A stretch of DNA of 5,688 bases from MA-ANB-1 sp040878225 (GTDB lineage Bacteria; Actinomycetota; Acidimicrobiia; Spongiisociales; ZC4RG35): assembly GCA_040878225.1 (NCBI GenBank), contig JBBDMR010000046.1, positions 1 through 5,688 on the forward strand, written 5' to 3'. This document shows positions 1 through 3,780 of the stretch, one piece after another (position 1 is the stretch's first letter; every line of letters starts with the position of its first letter). Both the position numbers and the translations under genes were made by a program. The notes beneath the pieces are model-generated. The model was not told the DNA's origin and did not search any database. It saw only the letters and a list, made by a program, of their open reading frames with translations.

Positions 1-2
1 TC

Positions 3-119
3 CGAGTAGGCAGACACGTCCGCTACCGGTGGACCGACATCGCAGAGTGGATCGACACCAACTCCAAGATGCCGACCGATAGGAGCGTTACCTACACCGG
101 GTTGGCGACGGATGGATAG
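3..119 (+). CDS. Excisionase-like helix-turn-helix protein, C-terminal fragment
   Basis: This frame is open from the window edge to a TAG at 117-119 and gives 38 residues. The visible segment runs VGRHVRYRWTDIAEWID and then a short polar tail. The pattern 'vGR.vRyr..DI..Wi' is typical of the last strand and helix of small MerR/excisionase-type HTH proteins (HTH_17-like), in which an aromatic/Arg-rich wing is followed by a helix containing D-I-x-x-W. The start lies outside the window. The gene is co-directional with the integrase and ends about 95 nt before it, which is the usual xis-int order of actinobacterial integrative elements. Family membership is inferred from the C-terminal end only. 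It could also be a general HTH regulator. The role in excision rests on context. Confidence 0.65.
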   Translation, partial: RVGRHVRYRWTDIAEWIDTNSKMPTDRSVTYTGLATDG

Positions 120-201
120 GGTCGCGGCAGGCGTGTGACTCGGGAAACGAGCGGAAGACGACCCCGCTGAGGGGTGTGCCAAGAACGGTTGATGTCGAAT
201 G

Positions 202-208
202 AAAGGAA
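202..208 (+). promoter_or_regulatory. Ribosome binding site deciding the integrase start
   Basis: AAAGGAA lies 5 nt before the GTG at 214 and directly after the alternative ATG at 199. It therefore favours GTG 214 as the translation start. No comparable SD precedes ATG 199. Confidence 0.55.
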
Positions 209-213
209 ACGCA

Positions 214-1344
214 GTGGCTCACATTAGGAGACACCCAAAGGCCAAGGATCGCTGGCAGGTTCGCTACGTCGACCCTCGAGGTCGCGAGCGAGCCAAGAAC
301 TTCTCCCGGAAGTCTGACGCGGAGCGGTTTCTTGTATCGGTCGAGACCGACAAACTTCGAGGCGAATGGGTCGATCCTCGACTAGCAAAAATCACGTTCC
401 GGGAGTGGACGAATCGCTGGTGGGGGACGACGTCGCACCTGAAGCCATACACCCGCGAGGGATATGAAAGTCTGCTCCTGGTCCACATACACCCTCGGTT
501 TGGCGACGTGCCAATAGGACGCATACAGCCGATAGAAGTCAGGGAGTGGATCTCCGAACGACACGCATCCGGACTCAGCGCTTCACGTACTCGACAGGCG
601 TATTACCTATTCGCGCAGATTCTCAGAGCTGCAGTCGAGACCGGGCACCTGGCAAGGACGCCGTGTATCGGGGTAACGCTACCGAGGATGCAAAGACGAG
701 AGATGCGGTTCCTCACCGCGGAAGAAGTGCGACGAATCGCAGATCGGTTGGATGAGCCCTATGACGTCTTGGTCTACGTACTCGCTTATGGCGGCCTCCG
801 GTGGGGCGAAGCCTGCGCGCTCAGACGAGGTCGCTGCGACCTATTGAGATCACGTCTCCATGTGGCTGAGTCGATGTCGGAGATCCGCGGTGGGTTCGAC
901 TTCGGTCCGACGAAGACCTATCAGAGGCGGACTGTTGTCCTTCCTGGCTTTCTGAGAGACCTTCTGGCCGCACACCTTGCTCAGAACGTTGAGGATGATC
1001 CCGAGACTCTGGTGTTTGCTGCTCCCCAAGCGGGCCCCTTACGACGAAAGACTTTCGGTGTCGACTATTGGAAGCCGGCTTTGGACCGCGCCGCAATCGA
1101 GGACCTTCGGGTCCACGATCTCCGACATACCTGTGCCGCCCTTCTTATCGCCACCGGGGCGAACCCGAAGGCCGTCCAGGCACATCTTGGTCACTCTTCG
1201 ATCCAGGTGACGTACGACCGCTATGGGCACTTGTTCCCGTCGGATCAGGAGGCGCTTGCCGACAAGATGAACGACGTCTACCTGGGCGCCGTCGGCACAG
1301 GCCAACCTTCCGGTGGCAAGGTTTTGGACCTCAAAGCACCCTAG
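214..1344 (+). CDS. int: Tyrosine recombinase/phage-type integrase
   Basis: Site-specific DNA recombinase that would integrate and excise a mobile element. Residues are numbered from the upstream ATG at 199. An N-terminal arm-binding region (about 8-60; WQVRYVDPRGRER) is followed by a SAM-like core-binding domain (about 65-150) and a catalytic domain (about 168-360). The active-site set is complete: R201 (GGLRWGE), K239 (PTKT), H306-x-x-R309 (HDLRH), H332 (LGHSS) and nucleophile Y342 (DRYGHLFP). Length is normal for actinobacterial integrases. I prefer the GTG at 214 because AAAGGAA (202-208) sits at SD distance before it and the protein then begins VAHIRRHPKAKDRW, like relatives that start MAHI/MASI. 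The ATG at 199 would place that SD inside the gene. The gene follows an excisionase-like gene and ends 15 nt before a convergent gene. Its probable target is the tRNA-Sec gene at 2659-2753. Confidence 0.95.
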   Translation: MAHIRRHPKAKDRWQVRYVDPRGRERAKNFSRKSDAERFLVSVETDKLRGEWVDPRLAKITFREWTNRWWGTTSHLKPYTREGYESLLLVHIHPRFGDVPIGRIQPIEVREWISERHASGLSASRTRQAYYLFAQILRAAVETGHLARTPCIGVTLPRMQRREMRFLTAEEVRRIADRLDEPYDVLVYVLAYGGLRWGEACALRRGRCDLLRSRLHVAESMSEIRGGFDFGPTKTYQRRTVVLPGFLRDLLAAHLAQNVEDDPETLVFAAPQAGPLRRKTFGVDYWKPALDRAAIEDLRVHDLRHTCAALLIATGANPKAVQAHLGHSSIQVTYDRYGHLFPSDQEALADKMNDVYLGAVGTGQPSGGKVLDLKAP

Positions 1345-1359
1345 GCGAAGAGGACAGCC

Positions 1360-1965
1360 TCACGGCGCCCCGGTGTTGTAATCGTGGAGGTCCTGGACGG
1401 CGGCGTAGTCCTCGGGTTGGAGCCAGTGACACCAAACTCCCTTGACCGAGAGTTTGCGACAGTGTCGCTGTGGAGTGTTCCATGCCGCAACCTCGGTTTT
1501 CACTCTCCCGCCGAATGTGTCCCGGACCGTCTCGAGAGCCGGTTTCATATCCGTGTCTAGAGACATCAGGATTCCCACGTCGAAGTCACCTTTGACGGCA
1601 CCCATTACGTAGTCGACTGCCATCTGGACATCGATCCCCTTCTCTTCTTCAGGTGAGTTGGGCCAATCCTCCGGATATCTCAGGGGTCTCCAGATCGGTC
1701 TCACGAGAGGATCCCGATCCCACGTGGCTATCTGGCTCCTCGCGGCGGCATATCCCTTGGAATCGTGTTTCGAAGAGGGCAGTCCGCGGTAGATCCTGAC
1801 CTCCTTCAGTTTCCTAGGGGCTGCCGACTTTGTGAGGATCAGGTCGCCAAGTCGTCGGGGGTTGATCTGGCCGTGGACGTGGTGATCGAGCCGTTCGTGG
1901 TAGACGGCCCTCGCTGCCCGGTAGGTGTTCTGATAGTCGATGAACAAGACCACAGAGTCGCTCAC
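1360..1965 (-). CDS. NYN-domain (PIN-like) protein, probable metal-dependent ribonuclease
   Basis: 201 residues, starting at a GTG with a weak GGGA 5 nt upstream. The N-terminus has a hydrophobic strand ending in an acidic residue followed by N (VVLFIDYQN, D10). A central EEEKGIDVQMAVDYV motif carries D112 and D118, and a strand GILMSLDTDM carries D137 and D139. This D...KGxDv...D...S.D.D layout is the signature of NYN/LabA/DUF88 proteins, which share the PIN/FEN nuclease fold and bind metal through these acids. All key acids are present, so the enzyme looks intact. The substrate is unknown; RNA is the usual guess for the family. The gene converges on the integrase (15 nt apart) and lies downstream of DUF433 on the same strand, so it is probably cargo of the element. 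Expression may be affected by the hairpin in its leader (1987-2021). Identification of the fold is firm; biological role is not known. Confidence 0.85.
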   Translation of the reverse strand: MSDSVVLFIDYQNTYRAARAVYHERLDHHVHGQINPRRLGDLILTKSAAPRKLKEVRIYRGLPSSKHDSKGYAAARSQIATWDRDPLVRPIWRPLRYPEDWPNSPEEEKGIDVQMAVDYVMGAVKGDFDVGILMSLDTDMKPALETVRDTFGGRVKTEVAAWNTPQRHCRKLSVKGVWCHWLQPEDYAAVQDLHDYNTGAP

Positions 1966-1975
1966 GACGATCCCA

Positions 1976-2021
1976 GAAAAGGTAAACCCCGCCAGTGCGA
2001 GCCGAGGCTCGGACGGCGGGG
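1976..2021 (-). terminator. Strong hairpin followed by T-rich tract: terminator or attenuator before the NYN gene
   Basis: On the minus strand, CCCCGCC (2021-2015) pairs with GGCGGGG (1993-1987), and inside it a second stem CGAGCC/GGCTCG (2011-2006 with 2003-1998) closes the apex. The hairpin is followed by TTTACCTTTT (1986-1977). This is the form of a rho-independent terminator for transcripts coming from DUF433. If the promoter proposed at 2037-2063 is real, it would instead act as an attenuator within the NYN leader. The pairing is seen directly; the function is inferred. Confidence 0.5.
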
Positions 2022-2036
2022 AGGATTACGTACATC

Positions 2037-2063
2037 ATGATACAGGACTGCTGCAGTTGTCAA
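2037..2063 (-). promoter_or_regulatory. Candidate promoter for the NYN gene
   Basis: A perfect -35 box TTGACA (minus strand, 2063-2058) and TATCAT (2042-2037, one mismatch to consensus) are separated by 15 nt, slightly short. A transcript would start near 2030 and run through the hairpin at 2021-1987 into the NYN gene. Confidence 0.35.
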
Positions 2064-2136
2064 CCGCACGCGGGCACCTTCTTGCTCTTCGATTCGAGGC
2101 GCCGGTGCCAGGTGTTGTCTCAGATAGGGACGTCTC

Positions 2137-2178
2137 ACTGTATTTCATAACTGTAATTACATACCTGTAGTGTGTCCA
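2137..2178. promoter_or_regulatory. AT-rich block with CTGTA repeats and a TGTAATTACA palindrome
   Basis: Within GC-rich surroundings this short AT-rich block has three direct CTGTA copies (2138-2142, 2151-2155, 2165-2169; 13 and 14 nt apart) and a perfect 10-bp palindrome TGTAATTACA at 2152-2161. On the minus strand TGGACA (2178-2173) and TACAGT (2155-2150), spaced 17 nt, could be a promoter. An operator, a promoter or recombinase binding sites are all possible; the sequence does not decide. The rest of the 262 nt between DUF433 and NYN has no supportable gene. Confidence 0.3.
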
Positions 2179-2227
2179 CAGGGTTCTGAGCTGGCCAATC
2201 AACCTATCGCTTGTGAGCGGAGGCGTC

Positions 2228-2437
2228 TCATGGGATGACGATCGTTCTATAGGCAGCCGCCACTCGGATGCCCTCAGGTGTGAGAGTCGGATAATGGTCC
2301 AGGATCTCGGCTTCGCTCATCCCCTCGGCGAGGCAACCGAGTACCAGGGAGACTGGGATGCGGGTTCCTCTGATGTGTGCTTGCCCGTGCAAGATCTCGG
2401 CGTCGACGGCGATGAGCTCGAGCTCCTGGTCTGTCAT
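2228..2437 (-). CDS. DUF433-family antitoxin-like protein
   Basis: 69 residues. The family signature is clear: D12-x-E-I-L-x-G18 then IRGTRIPVSLVLGCLAEG (about 22-39), followed by the HTH-like half SEAEILDHYPTLTPEGIRVAAAY (41-63). DUF433 proteins are small DNA-binding antitoxins normally paired with a downstream PIN-like DUF5615 toxin. No DUF5615 sequence can be found in the three minus-strand frames of 1966-2230. Only a 10-codon ORF (2199-2231) overlaps the stop by ATGA, and it does not resemble the toxin N-terminus. The next gene on the strand encodes an NYN protein, which has a PIN-like fold. The ATG start has no SD of its own but overlaps the stop of a short upstream ORF (2434-2505), suggesting coupling. 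Length is normal for the family, so it appears intact. Confidence 0.85.
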   Translation of the reverse strand: MTDQELELIAVDAEILHGQAHIRGTRIPVSLVLGCLAEGMSEAEILDHYPTLTPEGIRVAAAYRTIVIP

Positions 2438-2505
2438 GAGGGAGGGTCTACGCCCTTGAGAAGCTCGCTTCGATTCCCCGATTTCATTCTCTCCTCGATG
2501 AACAT
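2434..2505 (-). CDS. Possible 23-residue ORF translationally coupled to the DUF433 gene
   Basis: ATG at 2505 is preceded by GAGGG at 7-nt spacing. The frame encodes 23 residues beginning MFIEERMKSGNRSELL and ends in a TGA that overlaps the DUF433 start as ATGA (2437-2434). The overlap could supply ribosomes to DUF433, which has no SD. I do not recognise the peptide. It may be a leader peptide or a remnant of a longer gene. The RBS and overlap are its only support. Confidence 0.35.
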   Translation of the reverse strand: MFIEERMKSGNRSELLKGVDPPS

Positions 2506-2539
2506 GGCGGAACCCTCAATGATGTGTCACTCAGTTCTC

Positions 2540-2571
2540 TGACGGACACTTGACGGACACTTGACGGACAA
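2540..2571. repeat. Three tandem 11-bp repeats (TGACGGACACT)
   Basis: TGACGGACA occurs at 2540, 2551 and 2562 with an exact 11-nt period; the first two copies carry the full TGACGGACACT and the third breaks off after TGACGGACA. The array lies about 90 nt from the 3' end of tRNA-Sec on the integrase side. Phased short direct repeats at this position are typical of arm-type integrase or excisionase binding sites in attachment regions. That function is inferred. The remainder of 2438-2658 holds only the short ORF at 2434-2505 and small inverted repeats (GAAGC-TC-GCTTC at 2460-2471, CGCTT-AG-AAGCG at 2588-2599). Confidence 0.8.
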
Positions 2572-2629
2572 AACGAGACATAGTCACCGCTTAGAAGCGC
2601 CTTTTCGGCATGACGTCGGCACCGAAAAC

Positions 2630-2753
2630 CCCTGTTATTGTAGGGCCAAAACGGAGCTTGGCGGAGGCGGACGGGAATCGAACCCGCCAGAGGCCTTGCG
2701 GCCTCTCACCGGTTTTGAAGACCGGGGAATCCACCAGGCATTCGGACGCCTCC
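2630..2753 (-). other. Probable attachment site (tRNA-Sec 3' end and flank)
   Basis: Tyrosine integrases commonly recombine within tRNA 3' ends and leave the tRNA intact. Here a complete tRNA-Sec points its 3' end at an integrase, excisionase and cargo block, with repeats between. The core is most likely within the T arm or acceptor 3' half (about 2659-2690). No second copy of the tRNA 3' end is seen in the window, so the partner site must lie to the left of it. Exact limits cannot be read from this window. Confidence 0.4.
2659..2753 (-). tRNA. selC: tRNA-Sec (anticodon TCA)
   Basis: A 95-nt tRNA with encoded CCA (2661-2659) and discriminator G. The anticodon arm CCGGT-CTTCAAA-ACCGG has a perfect 5-bp stem and anticodon TCA, so it reads UGA as selenocysteine. 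The long variable arm AGAGGCC-GCAA-GGCCTCT is a perfect 7-bp stem with a GNRA loop. The T arm is GCGGG-TTCGATT-CCCGT. The acceptor stem GGAGGCG/CGCCTCC has seven Watson-Crick pairs, with T.C at the expected eighth position of the extended Sec acceptor. The D arm carries CCTGGTGG. Length equals E. coli selC. It implies SelA, SelB and SelD plus selenoproteins elsewhere in the genome; none are in this window. Its 3' end faces the integrase, so it is the probable attachment site. Transcription would be leftward from the 2754-2819 intergenic region. Confidence 0.95.
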
Positions 2754-2766
2754 CTGGTTTGGGGCA

Positions 2767-2813
2767 AGAGTAGAGACCACCATCGATTACCAACTTCGGA
2801 GCCTGGGTACCAT
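2767..2813. promoter_or_regulatory. Overlapping divergent promoters for tRNA-Sec and the membrane HTH gene
   Basis: Plus strand: TTACCA (2787-2792) and TACCAT (2808-2813), 15-nt spacer; transcription would begin at or next to the ATG at 2820. Minus strand: TTGGTA (2793-2788) and TACTCT (2772-2767), 15-nt spacer, placing the start a few nucleotides before the tRNA 5' end at 2753. The two -35 boxes occupy the same bases. Both spacers are short and the matches are partial, so this is tentative. Confidence 0.3.
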
Positions 2814-2819
2814 TCCGAA

Positions 2820-3482
2820 ATGCCTGAAATGACCTTTGGTCGGAGTATCCGATACCGACGCACCAAACTCGGGTTGTCCCAGACACGTCTCGGTGAGCTC
2901 GTCGGGAGATCGAGTGCCGCAATCCGGAGCTGGGAGCGCGATGCCAGCATTCCTACAGATCCTTCAGTTCTCCAGGCCCTCTCGGCGGTCCTCGGGATCG
3001 ACAAAGATGTGCTGTTCGAGAAGGCCGGGGTCGGAGTACCCGCGGTTGAGACCAGCCCCACCGTCGAAGAGGTCCTCGGGTCTTTGACCCCCGTCGAGGA
3101 GAAGAAACTGGATCAAATCCCTCCCCATCTCGAATTCGAGACTGAAGATGAGGTGGCCCCTGCCCGACACGAATCCCCGACTGCACCCGTCGAGGTGAGC
3201 GTCGCCGCACAACCGGTGCCGACACCCGCCCCCCGTAGCGGGAGGCGGGTGGCATTGAGCCCCCCGACCGAGCCGCGCTACACCTATACAACCCCCGCGC
3301 CACCGATGGTTGAGCCCACATATATGGAAGACCAGAGCCAGCGGCAGCTCTACCGGGTACGCCACCTGGCGACCCTGGTCCTGGTGGTGGCACTGATCGT
3401 GTTATTCGTTTGGGCGCTCGGAAACAGCGTCGAGGCCTTCTCCTCGTGGTGGGACGACTTCTTCTCCACTTTCCAGCTTTGA
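2820..3482 (+). CDS. Membrane-anchored XRE-family helix-turn-helix protein
   Basis: 220 residues. Residues 6-62 form a Cro/cI-type HTH (GRSIRYRRTKLGLSQTRLGE, then SSAAIRSWER and PSVLQALSAVLGI). A linker rich in acidic residues (about 80-125) leads to a Pro/Thr-rich disordered stretch (about 130-168). One hydrophobic helix, LATLVLVVALIVLFVWAL (183-200), is followed by a short aromatic and acidic tail WWDDFFSTFQL. RHLA before the helix and D/E after it suggest a cytoplasmic N-terminus. The layout recalls RodZ (HTH, linker, TM), but there is no periplasmic domain. The start is ATG 2820: the frame is open further upstream, but those codons run through tRNA-Sec, and no ATG, GTG or TTG lies between the tRNA and 2820. 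No SD is visible; TACCAT 6 nt upstream suggests a leaderless mRNA. ATG 2829 is an alternative. A role in envelope or shape control or membrane-tethered regulation is only a guess. Confidence 0.85.
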   Translation: MPEMTFGRSIRYRRTKLGLSQTRLGELVGRSSAAIRSWERDASIPTDPSVLQALSAVLGIDKDVLFEKAGVGVPAVETSPTVEEVLGSLTPVEEKKLDQIPPHLEFETEDEVAPARHESPTAPVEVSVAAQPVPTPAPRSGRRVALSPPTEPRYTYTTPAPPMVEPTYMEDQSQRQLYRVRHLATLVLVVALIVLFVWALGNSVEAFSSWWDDFFSTFQL

Positions 3483-3503
3483 TCAATTCCCGTTCGTAAA
3501 TCC

Positions 3504-3533
3504 TTCGCAACAACTCAGGTTCTGTGGCAGAAT
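3504..3533 (+). promoter_or_regulatory. Weak candidate promoter for the small RNA/leader ORF
   Basis: TTCGCA (3504-3509) and CAGAAT (3528-3533) with an 18-nt spacer and a TG before the -10 region. Transcription would begin around 3540, just before the extended SD. Matches to consensus are modest. Co-transcription with the upstream HTH gene, which ends at 3482, is the alternative. Confidence 0.25.
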
Positions 3534-3547
3534 GCTCGGTACCAGAG

Positions 3548-3561
3548 AAAGGAGGTGGTCC
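3548..3561 (+). promoter_or_regulatory. Extended Shine-Dalgarno sequence
   Basis: AAAGGAGGTGGTCC is complementary over all 14 positions to the conserved 16S rRNA 3' end GGAUCACCUCCUUU, with one G-U wobble. Normal SD sites use 4-6 of these bases. It lies 4 nt before TTG 3566 (10 nt from the core GGAGG) and stands out in a window whose backbone genes lack SD sites. Confidence 0.7.
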
Positions 3562-3565
3562 TAGC

Positions 3566-3607
3566 TTGTATGAATGTTTTCGGACTCTGGAGGTGGTCGA
3601 GCGCTGA
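3566..3607 (+). CDS. 13-codon leader-type ORF with extended SD
   Basis: TTG 3566 starts a frame encoding MYECFRTLEVVER followed by TGA. The core SD GGAGG ends 10 nt upstream, within the normal range, and the extended complementarity would make initiation very efficient. ATG 3570 (15 residues, TGA at 3615-3617) and ATG 3574 (51 residues, TGA at 3727-3729) are alternatives in the other frames with longer SD spacing. The stop at 3605-3607 lies at the foot of the 9-bp hairpin, so a terminating ribosome would disrupt it. There is no run of one amino acid, so classic amino-acid attenuation is not indicated. I do not recognise the peptide. Confidence 0.4.
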   Translation: MYECFRTLEVVER

Positions 3608-3743
3608 GCGGCGCTGACCGCGTGCGCTGCTCGCCCGCAATCGGGCAGGTGGCGACTCCAACTCGGACCACCCGGCTTTGGCCTCCCGCGGATTTCGTCC
3701 ACCCGCGGCAACGTATATCGCTGAAGTGAAGCCATTGCTGTCT

Positions 3744-3780
3744 TTGGAAGGCCCCCGATTCGGGGGCCTTCCTCGTTCTC
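3744..3780. terminator. Strong bidirectional terminator hairpin
   Basis: GGAAGGCCCCCGA (3746-3758) and TCGGGGGCCTTCC (3760-3772) form a perfect 13-bp inverted repeat around one base. It lies 6 nt after the stop of the minus-strand synthase gene and ends the plus-strand RNA region, so it probably serves both. Rightward it is followed by the T/C-rich TCGTTCTC; leftward there is no T run. Confidence 0.8.

Larger units (their letters stand above)
3540..3775 (+). ncRNA. Candidate structured RNA carrying an extended SD, a tiny ORF and an anti-SD-like element
   Basis: This stretch, between the HTH gene and the shared terminator, is not filler. It has AAAGGAGGTGGTCC (3548-3561), whose 14 bases can all pair with the 16S 3' end (one G-U); a second GGAGGTGGTC inside the tiny ORF (3589-3598); a 9-bp hairpin GAGCGGCGC/GCGCTGCTC (3606-3614 with 3624-3632); a directly abutting GCCCG-CAAT-CGGGC hairpin (3633-3646); GGTGG (3648-3652); GGACCACC (3665-3672); and two CCCGCGG copies able to pair (3685-3691, 3702-3708). 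It ends in a strong hairpin terminator. No gene follows on this strand before the terminator, so it appears to be a free-standing transcript or the 3' part of the HTH gene's mRNA. I do not recognise it as a named RNA family. Confidence 0.45.

Noticed and set aside
1966..2230. DUF5615 toxin remnant downstream of DUF433
   Set aside because: I read all three minus-strand frames and saw no toxin-like motif; only a 10-codon ORF overlaps the antitoxin stop.
2610..2819. Upstream extension of the membrane HTH protein to an ATG at 2610
   Set aside because: The extension is open but reads straight through the antisense of tRNA-Sec; the HTH domain begins just after ATG 2820.
3566..3724. UGA at 3605-3607 read as selenocysteine, giving a 52-residue protein
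   Set aside because: The genome has tRNA-Sec and a hairpin follows the UGA, but the apical loop begins only 8 nt after it, unlike bacterial SECIS elements, and the residues beyond look like non-coding sequence.
3574..3729. 51-residue ORF starting at ATG 3574 as the true product of the extended SD
   Set aside because: SD-to-start spacing is long (about 18 nt), and the peptide is Pro/Arg-rich without recognisable features; kept only as an alternative start.
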